A stretch of 64,000 bases of DNA from Aureobasidium sp. EXF-3400. Taxonomy: Eukaryota; Ascomycota; Dothideomycetes; Dothideales; Saccotheciaceae. The notes beneath the pieces are model-generated. The model had not been told where the DNA came from. It ran no database searches and saw nothing but the letters and a program-made list of their open reading frames with translations. The position numbers were made by a program, and so were the translations under genes. Below are positions 30,786 to 43,047 of this stretch, in pieces. Where the stretch lies: positions 1 through 64,000 of the forward strand of contig SWBL01000249.1 of NCBI GenBank assembly GCA_024195585.1. Reading direction: 5' to 3'. How positions within the stretch are numbered: position 1 is the first letter of the stretch; each line of letters opens with the position of its first letter.

Positions 30786-32447
30786 ATGAATAACGATCAG
30801 TTCAGAAAGCTGCTCAACACACCGGCACGACAGGATGGCGCCAGCGGCAGTCCACGGCCGAGTGCCGTACCCTCATCACTCGGATCCAAACGCTCCTCTT
30901 TCATGCCCATGACGCCACGTTCAGTTCGAGGTGTCACTGGAAACGATTTCGCTCGCCAGGTCGCCGAGCGCAATGCTGCAAACCAGACTACGAAAAAGTT
31001 CAAAGGCGGTGCTGCGCCCAAAGGATCTCGACTAGGTTCAGGCTTCACCGACCGCACGCAGAGCCGATACGACGACGAGACTGATGAGCGAGCTGCCCGC
31101 ATTAAAGCTCTCGAGGAACAAGTCAAGCTCGGACAATTGGACCATGCGACTTTCGAGGCTCTACGCGATCAAATCACAGGTGGCGATGTCGGTGCTACAC
31201 ATCTGGTCAAAGGTCTGGATCGCAAATTGCTCGAGCGTGTCAGAAAAGGTGAAGATGTGCTGGGTGGATCTGAACCCGCGAAAGAGGAGGACTTGGAAGA
31301 TGAGTTTGAGAAATTCGAAGAGAAGGAGGTTGCTCGTGTCGAGCGAGAGAAGGTCGTCAAGAAGGGAGAGATGGCTCCTCCACCTCCTGTCGCTGGTGCA
31401 AAGAGATCTAGGGACCAAATCCTCGCTGAGCTAAAGGCACAACGGAAGGCACAAGCCGATGCAAGACTGGCTGCGAGACCAGAGTTGGGCGACAAGTTCC
31501 GTGATGTTGGCTCTTCGCGTGCAAGCTCGCGTATCGAAGTTGATGCAAAAGGGCGTGAAGTCCTTATCACCACTGACGAGCATGGAAACGTCAAGAAGAA
31601 GGTCAGAAAGGTCCAAGTTCCGAGCGAAGAGCCCGTTCAACAAGCACAACCGCACAAGTTCCTCGACGAAGGCGTCACAGTGCCGGCTCCCAAACCTATC
31701 GAGAAACTCGTAGAGGCACCCAAGGATGATTCAGACGACGACATCTTTGATGGTGTTGGCGATAGCTATGACCCGCTAGGAGGGATGGACGACGAGAATG
31801 ACTCTTCAGGTGACGAAGATGGAGAAGTTCCAGAGAAGGCACTCAAGCCAAATACAGCATCAGCACCATCACAATCCAGATCGCCATCCTCAGAAACAGA
31901 AGCAGCATCAACTTTGGAGCCAAAAGAAGTCACAACAACATCAATGCCACCTCCTCCACCACCAACACAACCCACAGCACCACGCAACTACTTCAAATCC
32001 ACCACAACCACAACCAGCGAAACACCCGAACCACAAGCACCCCAAAACCCCTTCAACGACGCCGCCTTCCTCGCCGCCATCAAAAAAGCCGGCGCACTCT
32101 CAAATATCTCCTTATCCCTCAACGCATCCTCTGACGACCCGTCAGCACCCGAATCAGCAGAAGCCAAAGAACTGCGCCTGCAGAAACGAGCACAGATGCT
32201 TGCAACCAGTGACCGTGATCTCGAAGACATGGATCTAGGATTTGGGTCTTCGAGATTTGGAGATGAGGAAGAAGGGGATGATGGACAGAGGATCAAGTTG
32301 TCGACTTGGAATGGTACTGGTGATGATGACGACGATGAGGGAGGTAGTAAAGAGAAAAAGAAGAGAGGCAGGAAGAGAAAGGGGGATAAGAATAGTGCTC
32401 AAGATGTGTTGGGTGTTATGGAGAGGAGAAAGGAGGCCGGAAAGTAG
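30786..32447 (+). CDS. RED/IK-like spliceosomal protein
   Basis: A single exon of 553 residues from the ATG at 30786. The start MNNDQFRKLLNTPA matches the FRKLL-TP motif of the RED (IK) N-terminal region. At about residues 130-150 GGDVGATHLVKGLD matches the highly conserved THLVKGLD block of human IK. The rest is charged and low-complexity, with acidic patches and a basic tail (KKKRGRKRKGDK) that may act as a nuclear signal. RED/IK is a component of the precatalytic (B complex) spliceosome together with SMU1. Fungal copies conserve mainly these two blocks, so the remainder is assigned by continuity only. Confidence 0.85.
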   Translation: MNNDQFRKLLNTPARQDGASGSPRPSAVPSSLGSKRSSFMPMTPRSVRGVTGNDFARQVAERNAANQTTKKFKGGAAPKGSRLGSGFTDRTQSRYDDETDERAARIKALEEQVKLGQLDHATFEALRDQITGGDVGATHLVKGLDRKLLERVRKGEDVLGGSEPAKEEDLEDEFEKFEEKEVARVEREKVVKKGEMAPPPPVAGAKRSRDQILAELKAQRKAQADARLAARPELGDKFRDVGSSRASSRIEVDAKGREVLITTDEHGNVKKKVRKVQVPSEEPVQQAQPHKFLDEGVTVPAPKPIEKLVEAPKDDSDDDIFDGVGDSYDPLGGMDDENDSSGDEDGEVPEKALKPNTASAPSQSRSPSSETEAASTLEPKEVTTTSMPPPPPPTQPTAPRNYFKSTTTTTSETPEPQAPQNPFNDAAFLAAIKKAGALSNISLSLNASSDDPSAPESAEAKELRLQKRAQMLATSDRDLEDMDLGFGSSRFGDEEEGDDGQRIKLSTWNGTGDDDDDEGGSKEKKKRGRKRKGDKNSAQDVLGVMERRKEAGK

Positions 32448-32633
32448 ACACGGGATAGTGGTCCCATCAGATTGGTTCTGAAATCAAACCTAATCAAGAC
32501 CTGCGCCTACCAACTTCGTCCTTGCCATCTCTAGACGTGTCACCTGCTCCTGATGACTGTATCTACCTTTCCTATCCACGACCAGGCTTCGGCGTCTTTA
32601 TGATCTCGTCCAGAGTCTTTTCTTTCAACAATA

Positions 32634-32778
32634 GCGGCGGTGGTCTAGCGGTCAAGACCGCTGCATCAATGTGTCTTGCAAACACAAGCTCGTACTTGTG
32701 AAGCGTTCCACTGAATCATCATGGTTCCGCAATCACAGGACGATGCAGAGATCGTGAGTTCGAATCTCACTCGCCGCA
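32634..32778 (+). tRNA. tRNA gene with a long intron (isotype uncertain)
   Basis: The acceptor arms GCGGCGG (32634-32640) and TCGCCGC (32771-32777) pair, with a GT pair at the end, plus discriminator A at 32778. The A box TGGTCTAGCGGT includes a D arm GTCT/AGAC. The T arm is GTGAG, loop TTCGAAT, CTCAC. The anticodon arm is split: 5' side near CGCTGCATC, 3' side near GATGCAG. About 70 bases of intron lie between, unusually long for a fungal nuclear tRNA. With U at position 33, the next bases read CAA, but a leucine tRNA would need a long variable arm, which is absent. The GC...CA ends and D arm resemble tRNA-Gly. I leave the isotype open. Confidence 0.75.
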
Positions 32779-32787
32779 GTATGTTCC

Positions 32788-32791
32788 TTTT
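32788..32791 (+). terminator. Likely RNA polymerase III terminator
   Basis: A run of four T bases lies 10 bases after the tRNA discriminator base, as expected for Pol III termination. Confidence 0.5.
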
Positions 32792-32917
32792 GCTCTGCGC
32801 GACAACCCAACATGGTTGAGTACATATTTATGCTTGAACAGTCTAGCACCGAATGCTCGAACAAAAACCCGCAGACAACTTAAAAAATAGTTTGTTTATT
32901 CATGTCTCGTAGCTCTC

Positions 32918-35900
32918 CTAACCAAAGTCTACCTCTGGCAACCCCCTCGCAACAATGGCATCCTGAACGCCTCTTTTGACTTCCACACACGCTTGCCCCC
33001 AACCCTCTTTAACATCTTCTGCGACTTCCTTGTCCAGAACCTCTTGCTCTACCATCAGATCAAGCCACTTGACCATTTTGACAGCTTTATCCACGTCCCT
33101 CTCTTGCTTAACCACAGCCACCAAGTACGTAACCAAAGAAGCCGTATCCTCCGCATACGGCACCTCATCCCAAAACTCCTTGACCCACTCTCTAACCGCC
33201 TTTCTCAAATCCGGCAGCTCTGTCAACTTGTTGGAAGTAAAACTTGGTTTCTGCGGTCGAGGAGGCAATTGGAAAAATCGGTCTATCGTGTTGGCAGGGG
33301 TTTCTTGTCTTTTATTTCCTGTTCGTGATTTTGTCGCTTCGATGCCGCCGGAACGTCGTAATTGTGCAGATCTTCGTTCATCCAGGACTTCTTTTCTGAT
33401 TTCGGGGGGTAGGGCTGCGAGAAAGTCTGAGTCGATTTCTTCTGCGGCGCTCATGTCGTCAGTGTCTGTGTCTCTGGCGACGAAATTGGCTTGGGTGAGT
33501 GTCAAGCTGCCATTGCTGGCTCTTGCTCTGGCAAATAAGCCTCCACCACGAGGTTTCCTTGCACCAAGCTTCTTGACCGGCGCGATAACGCGATTCTTTC
33601 TTGGTGATTGGGGAAGGATCGTCTGATCCTGTCCTTTACGCGGTGATGTAGTTGTTGTTTGGTACATGGCCATGACGTCTCGACGGACATCCTCAGGTAG
33701 CGAGTTCAAGATCTCTGGATCTAGTTGCGATTGATTTGGTAAAGCTATCGCTGCCGAAGCTACTCTGGGAGGGTTCTTTGCGGGCGTTGGACTTTTACGA
33801 CCATCAGCCTGATTGTTTTCAACCTGCTTTGGACGTGAATGTCTGATGAGTCTGGCTCGAATCTCTTCTGGCAGCTCAGCGAGCACACTGGGATCGACTT
33901 GAGTTGGAAGCGCAAATTGCGTGCCGTAGATGTTCAAGCGTCTCTTGCAAGGAGATTGGTCGATGGCAATATTGTTTAGAAAGCTTGAACCACCAACATC
34001 GCGTACTTTATTTCTCTTTGGTGTCTTTATGTCATCTGTGATGGGATCCTCTGTTTGCTCGGCCTCAGAAGCAGTATTCGACCTCGGTTTGGTGGTTTGA
34101 GCTGCCTTGAATTGCAAGCGTGGTTGGCTGCTGTCAGCGCGACCATCTGTGCCTGCTTTTAGTGGTTCCAGCTTGGTCATCTGGATGCCTATTCCACGGA
34201 GTTCTCCAGGGCTGAAGCCGAAAGTGCGCATCACAGTCAAGACCTCTTTAGTCATGATGGCACTGTCGTTGGTTGCAACACCTAGTTGAATGCTTTTGTT
34301 GTAAGTGTCGCACTTGCCGTGTCCGAGATGCTTCGGGGGGTCGAGGGGAGCATCCGGAGACCGTCGCATGACTTTGACGGTCAACTGTCTGCCCTTGACA
34401 TTCTCCTTGATCAGCCGTTTCTGCAGCTCTCCACAGAGACTGATCATGAACTCATCAACCTGCTCTTGATTTTCGAAGCGTACGCCCCAGTTCACATCAG
34501 CCGACACTGATTTGCGAATAACTTGTTCGCCGACCTCAGCTCTGTCAATACCTCGACTGTACTCCCAGATCTTTTCGCCTGTCTTTGGCCCAAGCGCATT
34601 TACTAGCTTCTCCTTCGAGAGCTCTCGGATGTCTTTGACGTATTTGACACCAATCTCCTCCAGCTTGCCGCCGATGCTATATGCGACACCTGGTAAGCTT
34701 TGAACCTCGAGAGCGCCGATGAAATCGAGAACATCATCAGGTTTAAGCTGGAACTGTCCTGCTGGCTTTGCCTTGCGCAGGGCGATTTTGGCGAGCAATA
34801 TGTTGGCTCCGATGCCGATTGATACATTGCATCCAGTCCGCTTCAGTACTTCTTCTCGAAGTTCTCGCCCGATGCGGTCAGCCTCGGACTGCTCACGATA
34901 ATTGCTACCCTCAGACCGGCGAACCCCATCAGTGCCACCGACGGCTATACATTGTGTGCTAATATCGATGAGGGCTTCGTCTACACTGACACTTTGTACT
35001 AGACCTCCTGTTTCCAGAATAGCGGAATAGAACTGCCTGCTTGACTCTTCGTAGGCTGGAAAGTCGTACGGAAGAACTTTGAGATCAGGGCATAATTCTT
35101 GAGCCCTCTTCATCCACCTGCGGATTTGTTAGCTGAATTGTTTGGTAACCAGTCAGCATGTAACTTGCATTCCATTTTTGACACCGAACTCTCTAGCAGG
35201 ATAGTTGCATGATGCAATCTCAGATCCATTTCCACCAGCAGAGCCGGTGCCGTGAGCAACCACACAAGGCTTGTCTTTGAGATGCGGATGCTTCTTCAAT
35301 GAAACAGCGGCGAAAAAGCTATCAAAATCGACGTGCATAATATAACGACGAGCACCTACAGGACGCTTCTGACGGGTCTTCTGGGAAGCAGACTTTTCGG
35401 CTGTGAGCGCCTGCAATTGTGTTTTTAGGTCTGCCTTCCAGGTTGATAGATGATGCAAGCGTGATTCCCGGTAGTATTGTTGAAGAAACTCTGGATTGAC
35501 GACTGTCGATTTGCGAAGACGCGGGTCGGCCAGAAGAATGGCGTTGTGTTCCTCCGCAGTCAACTCAGTAGCTTTTTGCTGAGGTTCTGCTTCCTGAATA
35601 TTGATTTGTTTTGTGCCGCTTGAAGTAGAAGCGTCCTGACCATATAGCGATGTAGAGTGGGGTGGCACCGAGTCTGGCTCGGCAATTTCATCTGCAGAGC
35701 TGGTACGTGGAGGCGTTTGGGGTGCTTGGTCGAGCGGCCCTGGTGCTTCCAGAGCAGATTCATCGAGATGGTCTAACGTGTTATCCTTGTCTTCGTCCAG
35801 TGCCTCGAAATCTGAGTCATGAATACCATCGTATTCAGGCGTCAATGTCGGAGGATTAGTGGACGCTGGCGGACCTTTGAGAAACGAAGGTCTAGGTGAA

Positions 35901-36502
35901 GATGTCTGGCTAGGATCACCTGTGTGCAAACCTTTGAGCTGACCAGTATACCAGCTGTTGTCGGTTTGATCCCTGTACCCTCTTGTGTGTCTATTAACCT
36001 GACTTGAGATTTGACCATTGTTGAAGGCCAGCACTTTCTGACCGACACCTTCGTCGACAACGCGATAATTGTCCCAAGGGAGACACTTTGCAGCTGCAAT
36101 GCTATCGACGATCCAAGCAGGTTTGACGATTCTATATCGTTTGAACTCGACGGCTTTCTTGGGAGTCAGACTGCTCGCAACGATGTGTGTCACAAAAGTC
36201 TTGCCGTCCAGGTATTGCGCAAAGCCGCCACCATGGGCGACAATCATGGTATGAAGGTCATTCAGTGAGGGTTGAGTGTAGCCATTAACGTAAACGACAA
36301 TGCCTTTGAAGATGGGAGGATTATCAGATCGAGCGCGTAATTCAGAGTCCAGATTCTGCAACTTGATCCTCTTTCGGCGCATGTATTCTCTGTGACCGCC
36401 GAACTTTGAAGCTTCGTACTCGTCGCCGGCTTCATGTTCAAAGGTATGGTTCTCGATGCGCTTGCGCGTTTGCGCAGATCGTGTATCGAGGCGGGAATTC
36501 AT
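32918..36502 (-). CDS. REV1: DNA repair protein REV1 (Y-family deoxycytidyl transferase)
   Basis: Exons are 35169-36502 and 32918-35117 (1177 residues). The 51-base intron at 35118-35168 begins GC (GCAAGT), joining KNGM to WMKRAQELCPD exactly as the family requires. Domains in order: BRCT at about 61-149; palm/finger region starting with the metal-binding motif HVDFDSFF (about 391-397); the second metal motif SVDEA (D491, E492); little finger to about residue 760; three ubiquitin-binding-motif-like helices with central Leu-Pro at about 853-871, 911-930 and 1007-1026; and the C-terminal protein-interaction domain at about 1080-1177. REV1 inserts dCMP opposite abasic and damaged bases and recruits pol zeta. 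It is divergent from the FKBP gene. Confidence 0.96.
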
Positions 36503-37039
36503 GCCGCATGTTCACCAGTGTTATAATGGTCGCATTGCACGTCGTGAGTCAAGATCTGATGTGATACAAGAAGTCGTCGAGAATGGCATTGTTCATGGTG
36601 GCTCACTGGAGACAAAGAATGCTTAAGTGGGACGCGAGACACGCGCCGCCACCCGTTCGTGGAGAATTGGAAGTCGAGCGTATGCCAAGCAATTACAGGA
36701 CCCTGACTATGTAGATGCAGAAATATTCTCACTTCGGGAAAGATCTATCGAAACCAGGTATATGAATTTTGATTAGAAAGTGGTTGGGCTACAGAGTTTG
36801 CTTGCGTCTAGAATTGGAGTGAAAGGCCGAGTTGTGGCAAGTCATGGAAACCAACAATTCTCGCCATGGGCTTCCTGAGCCTTCGATGCGAAGTCTGCGT
36901 TGCCAGGCAAGCCGTTCGTTGCTGGTGGTCCATGCACAAAATTCTCAAAGCTGTCTCTCATCAACGCTGCTTGCTCTTCCTGTCTTCACTCTCTCATCTC
37001 TCTTTTTTTCTGCAATCAATTCATATCAAATCTATCACA
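36503..37039. other. Divergent promoter region of REV1 and the FKBP gene
   Basis: 537 bases between two divergent ATGs. The right end is pyrimidine-rich (CTCTCATCTCTC), typical of fungal leaders. No gene is seen. Confidence 0.6.
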
Positions 37040-38588
37040 ATGGGTGTTCTTCCTATGGCTGTTTTCGGACTCGAGGTCCCTGCCGGCGGCATGCCCGTCG
37101 CTGCCAGCGGTGAAACCCCCGCTGCTGTAAGTTTTCCCACCACGACATCATCTACTAAGACAGCTATGCTTACGCGAATATCAGTTCCGCCTGACCATGG
37201 CTGCCATTGACCCCAGCGCTGAGCCCGAGTTCGACGAGGACACCAAGGGCAAGAAGCCCCGTGCTACCCTCAAGATCATCCGCGCTCCTCTCCAGATGGA
37301 GGACGAGGACGAGTCCGACTTCGACCCCGAGGAGATGGACATGATGCTTGCTTCCGACGATGAGGAGGACGATGAGTCTGACGACGAGGCCGGCCCCAGC
37401 GACCCCGCCAAGTCCAAGAAGGCTCGCAAGGCTGCTGCCGCTAAGCAGCTCTTGGAGGAGCTCGAGAGCATGGATGTTGACTCGCCCAAGGTCAAGGCCA
37501 AGGGTAAAGGCAAGGTCCAGGCTGACGATGAGGAGGAGTCCGACGAGGACGATGAGGATGACGAGGATGATGAGGAGTTCGAGCCCGAAGAGTTTGTTCT
37601 CTGCACTCTCGACCCCGAGAACGTAAGTCTCCGCCGCTGTCACTACTGATCGCGAACAATGCTGACAAAGCCCAAACAGCACTACCAGCAGACTCTTGAT
37701 ATCACCGTCGGTGATGACGAGCGCGTTTGGTTCATGGTTACCGGTACCCACGACGTCTACCTTACTGGTAACTACGTCGAGCCCGATCACACCCACGGCC
37801 CCGATGAGGAGTACGATTCCGAGGACGAGGATGAGGATGAGTACGACCTCTCCCCTGACGAGGATGAGCTTTACGGCGACGAGGACTCTGAGGATGACCT
37901 CGACGACATGGAGGACCCCCGCATCACCGAGGTCGAGGAAGATGAGGCTCCCGCTCTTGTCCCTGCTAAGACCGAGAAGAAGGCCGACAAGAAGGGCAAG
38001 AAGCGTGCCGCCGAGGACGAGGCCGAGACCCTCGACGACCTGATCTCCAAGGCCAAGCCCGCTGAGAAGAACGCAAAGAAGGTCAAGACCAACGAGGGTA
38101 AGGCCGTTCCCGCCGACGAGGCCGCCAAGAAGCTCGAGACTCCCGCTGCAAAGTCAGACAAGAAGGTACAATTCTCTAAGAACCTCGAGCTGGGTCCCAC
38201 CGGCTCGAGCTCCCCCGCTGTCGCAAAGGGTGCTGAGAAGTCCAAGGCTGCCCCCGCTGTCAAGACCGTCAACGGTGTCACCATCGACGACAAGAAGACC
38301 GGCTCCGGCCCCGCCGCAAAGAAGGGTGACCGCATCGGCATGCGCTACATCGGCAAGCTCCAGAACGGCAAGGTCTTTGACTCCAACAAGAAGGGCAAGC
38401 CTTTCAGCTTCAAGCTCGGTACCGGTGAGGTCATCAAGGGTTGGGACATTGGTATTGCTGGCATCCAGGTTGGTGGTGAGAGACGTATCACCGTCCCTGC
38501 CCACCACGCCTACGGCTCCCAGTCCCTCCCCGGCATCCCCAAGAACTCCACCTTGATCTTCGACGTCAAGTGTGTCGAGATCAAGTAG
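37040..38588 (+). CDS. FPR4: Nuclear FKBP-type peptidyl-prolyl isomerase (Fpr3/Fpr4 family)
   Basis: Exons are 37040-37126, 37185-37622 and 37680-38588 (477 residues), with phase-0 introns of 58 and 57 bases. The N-terminal nucleoplasmin-like region starts [17 protein letters not shown] and is interrupted by several long Asp/Glu runs. A basic Lys-rich linker holds nuclear signals ([10 protein letters not shown]). The C-terminal FKBP domain has [41 protein letters not shown] and LIFDVK. Fpr3/4 proteins are histone chaperones and proline isomerases of histone tails in nucleolus and chromatin. Codon use is strongly biased to C- or G-ending codons compared with neighbours, suggesting high expression. 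Confidence 0.94.
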
Positions 38589-39552
38589 ATTCAGAACCGC
38601 CGCGACGACACAACAAACACAATACCCGGACCCTCGATCTGGTCCAACCTTTAGAAGATACCCAACTTGCATCTCCACGACATTAGAGGTGACGATTACG
38701 AACAAGACCTATAGGGGCGAAAGAGCGCGCGATGAAATGTACAACGTGTGAGGCAGGAATGAAGGGTCAATCTTTGATCTTGGAAGCGAACATCTCGATT
38801 CTCGCATTAGAGAGGAAAGGAAGAGACGTCGCTTTTGGTACAAAAAAGTTTTCTTATGTCTAAATTCTAGCGAGAGCGTGTTAGAACTGTTTTCTATTGA
38901 ACAAAACATCATTATGAACCTACATCTGTCGCCTTGTTCCATATGTCTGCCTCGAGTTCTGACATGTGTGTTTAATACTAGAAGGTTTTCTTGCCAACTA
39001 AAGCCTTGAGCACTGTTGGCGTAAAAGCTTTTGGTCCTCATGAAAGCTTGTATCTGCAACCAACAAAATGACTATTTCAGCGACCACAACACGCCTTTCC
39101 ACCAATTTCCTGGTTGCATACGCAATACACAAATATGGGAAATCCGGGAAGAGGCAAGCAACATTGTTTAAACTCCCCATTGGAGTTCTATCGACGATTT
39201 TTTTCGCCAGAAATCCTTGTAGAGGATGCCACCCTGTCAACCATCGGATGTGCGGGCGGATATCGTGATCCTCGTTCTTGAGATGCATAGGGTCTTTGAC
39301 AAGCTTGTTCAGGTTGTCTTGATCGGAGTAATGACAAGGGGCCAGAAGTACCCGATACGGTGATTAAAATGACAGTTGCTAGCTTCACCGAAGCCGTGAG
39401 TCCTGAGGGCGACGTCGGGGGATCGCCTTGTATGCAAGACGGCGCATGTAAATCAACAGCAAAGTTGATGTACACCAAAGCTTGTTGATCTGCATTTGAC
39501 TTTGTGACATAGACAAAGCCCTTTGTATCGACTGGACGAAAGCAACCCTCGA
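38589..39552. other. Convergent intergenic region
   Basis: 964 bases between the FKBP stop (plus) and the transcription factor stop (minus). Short open frames only; no gene can be supported. Confidence 0.55.
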
Positions 39553-41954
39553 TCACAGCGTTCCAAAAGCCAACCAGTTATCATTCATAAAGTCCATATT
39601 CGTATCCATCCAAGTCTGAAAGTCCTCCGGAAACGCCAAGTCATTCAGCGACTGATCGAATCCTGCTGTTTGTTGCAGAGTATCCATAACAAGCATGTGA
39701 CTTGCATTGGTGGAAGCATTGTGTTCGTTGTCAGCACGCAATCGAGCGGCTACAAAGTGTTTGGCGAGATTGTAGAAGGCATGGCAGAGTTGTTGGAAGC
39801 GTTGAAGGGGCTCGCGTTGGTTCTTGTCGTTGAGCCATTCGATGGACGCTACGAAGTCTTCGAGGAGTTTTAGGTCGTCGATGTTGAGGTCTGTGATTAC
39901 GTTGCGGAAGAGGACGATGAAGGATGTGAAGGGACATAACATAATCGACCTAGACAAGTTAGAAGAATTGTTGTTGAGTCAAGGTTTGGTCAGCTCACCA
40001 AGTCATGTACTCAAGCTTGAATTCCGAACCCATGAATTCTGCCTTCTTGCTGCAACTGTAATGAACCTGCATGGTAGATCTTGCAGCTTGCAAAGAAAGC
40101 TGTTGCGCATTGGCAGCTTCAGGCATGGCTCGATAGACAAGCGTAAATAAACTATAGAGAATAACGTCGCTGCTTTCCTTGTAGAAGGAGGTATATTCTT
40201 GAAGCCACCCTGGCTCCGCAAAGCACTAGAAATGAGACGTGGTCAGTCATGTAACCCAGCGCCCAGATCGGAAGACACTAACCTTTTGATTCATCGCCAA
40301 CACCTCGTGAATCTTGATTATGAACTCCTGGCCCTGTCGTTGTCGCTCAGACAGAGACTTGATACCTCCAGGAGCGTAGAGCTTGTCATAAATGGCACCC
40401 TATGGTTGTAAGCGTGTGCTAGGGTTTGATGAGAACATTCACCTACCTGGATTCTTGCCATCTCGAGCGAGAGATCCAGCCATTCCATCAATTTATCATG
40501 CTTGTAGTCAAAAGGACCTGGACCTTGATCTTTCCAGATGTTGAGAACCTCTTTCGGAGAGGTTGAAATATCAAAGTCTTGGAGCGCAGCTGCTCGACCA
40601 AGGCGGAGTGACAGAGATTTGTCGATGAAGTAAACCGACCAGAATAACATAGCTCGCTTAACATACGCTTCATTGTCGCCACTCCGATTAGGAATCAGGC
40701 GGTGGTAACCCAAAGATTGACATAGCCGCGCTGCATTGCTCGTCAGTGTCCAAGCTGCGTTGATGTCGGCGGTGTAGATAGCAAATGCAGCCTGAATAGT
40801 GTCAATAGATAGTCTTGGCCAAGGATGATGGAAGGCCACTCACAGCAGACGAGAGAGCTGCTATGTTGTCATCGGTGGGCTCCACGAAGAGATTATAAGA
40901 CGATATGCAGGTGGCCAGATGTTTGTAACAGACCGGAACATAATCAGCATACTTTGACATATTCACTCCTGCTCTTTGCATTATCGGATTGCCTTCCAGA
41001 AGCCAGCACAGGGCGCAATAAACCAGGGTTGAGATCGCAAGTGAGCATGTCGAAGGCGAGTGACAGAGTTCGTCGTACATTCGGTAAAAGTCTTGGACAT
41101 CGTCAAAGAGCCACCAGGTAAACATCTCATGCAAATCATCCGCTATCTTGAACATCAGCATCAACAAGCACTCAAGATAATTCGGCTCCCATACCTTCAA
41201 CGTAAGCAAAGAGCCTCAAGACCTCCTCGCGTGGAGGTAGCTCCGAGTGCTGGAGGTCGTTCAACGATACAACTCGAGATAGCAAATTGACGCTAGGAGG
41301 TTCTGATCGATGCTTTTCTAACAAGCTGCGTAGAGCTGCAAGAGCATTGACTGTGCTAGGGTCGTTGCGAATAGTTGTCGGTGCTGCTTCCAGTAGATGT
41401 TGCAAGGCTTCGTGAGCTTGTCTCGAATGTGCTACCAGAGAAGACTCTCCTTCGAATTGCTCGACTTGAGGGGTACGCACTGGCAAAGAAGTACTCGGTG
41501 TGGGTGTAAAAGTCACAGACGATGGTCCAGATGTAGATTGTATGCATTCCGAAGGGGTCTTTGTTCCCGAGGCTAATACCTGCAGCAATTTCTCTATGCT
41601 CTCGAGGCGCTGTTCCATGCGGTCAACCTTCTGTTCACTGAATTGAGTTAGATGCGTCCGTGAGAATTGCTGACGATCTCGGGTCCAGTCTGGAATTATT
41701 GCTTACTATTGATTAGAGATGAGCACTCTGGATCGTGGTTTGGTAATATCATTGCTTCTACTAGTGATCTTGCATGTAACTCCAGCAGTCTTGCAGTTGG
41801 AGCAGGGTGTGGTCTTGTCACATCGTATTTTTCGTACTCGACAAACGTCACACTACGAACATGTCAACGTTTTCAAGGTATGTAGAGCCGATGAACATAC
41901 TGCTCTTGGCAATGACCTGCTGAAAGCGGTCGTTCCATCTTCAGAGTCTGTCAT
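39553..41954 (-). CDS. Zn2Cys6 fungal-specific transcription factor
   Basis: Eight exons fit together without frame conflict: 41901-41954, 41707-41852, 41195-41637, 40844-41142, 40447-40791, 40283-40399, 39999-40225 and 39553-39949 (675 residues). Introns are 47-69 bases. The first junction places Cys19 directly after MTDSEDGTTAFSRSLPRA. The binuclear zinc cluster is C19, C22, C29, C35, C38, C45 with linker and a short coiled coil (VDRMEQRLESIEKLL). The middle region has the fungal_trans pattern ARLCQSLGYHR, YFIDKSLSLRLGR and GAIYDKLYAP. The binding target is unknown. It heads toward its start opposite the second HExxH gene, with 1.1 kb between starts. Confidence 0.9.
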
Positions 41955-43047
41955 TCTGATTCACAGCGCACTCAACATCAGCAGTAATGACCCTAAACTC
42001 CTGCCGGGTCCCGAGAAGGCGCGGACTCCGAAGATGGTATGATTGGAAGCTTGTACTTGATGATGCACCTGCCCAGCAACGCTCTTGTGGAACCACCAGA
42101 TAGCGCCCTCAGCGATTATATTCAATGAGCCGAGACAAGGCACGCGTCAGGCTGCGATTCCTCGTAGGCAGAAGAGATGAACTCGGCATATTTAGACGAT
42201 GTTGTTAGCATCGTATAGAAACTGAGTAGCTTGGCCTGCTCCTTCGGGCGTCCGCGGACAGCGAAATTCCTCCACACGTTGATGCATTTGCATAGAGCGC
42301 GTTGATGTATCCATTAATAGGCCGAGTTTGCACCAAGCTGTTGAATAGAGAACGTTGAGGCTTTCAACACGTTCTACAAGCTCTTTCCCTGACGACGCGG
42401 CACCCGCGCGCCGCGAGCCAGCCCTCGATTGACAGCGACATCAAAGGACTTTCTTCGATTGCAGCATGTTCCAGAGATATAACACAATGGTTGCATTCAC
42501 AAATACATGATGCGTCTATACTCGCAGAATCGACATTCCATACGATGTCGGACAGTAAAAAGACACCAGATCGTGACACGACAGGGGAAGCAGTAAAGAA
42601 GCAAGGATGGGCTGCCTATTTCGTGCGTACACAGAGACCATTGTGTTTGGGCTGTTTTAATTGCGACTTTGCAGATGCATCGTGCCAACTGGAGTGAGCT
42701 CTCAAATTCGGCAAGATCGACTGTCCAGGGTGAGTATTTCCCTCTGTCAACGGTGTCCACTGCTGAACAAAATTGTATTTCTTCTTTAACTCAAGCCTGT
42801 ATTGAATATGGATTATGGTTCTCTTGATAAGGACTTGCTGGCCAAGATCTGACGACCGCTATAGACAAAGAAAGATGCTGCTCAAATGCTCGCTTCGATA
42901 CTCGAATCTCAAACCTCTTCATTGTTCTTGCGTTCCGGATTGGGAACCTCTCCAACTGGCCTCAATCCATTGATATGATTTACTGCTAAGTCGTCTGGAG
43001 TAACACCAACATCATATTAACAAGCCGTAACAGCTTGAAACCCGGCC
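41955..43047. other. Divergent intergenic region between transcription factor and HExxH gene B
   Basis: 1.1 kb with no supportable gene; small open frames on both strands lack family features. Both promoters should lie here. Confidence 0.55.
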
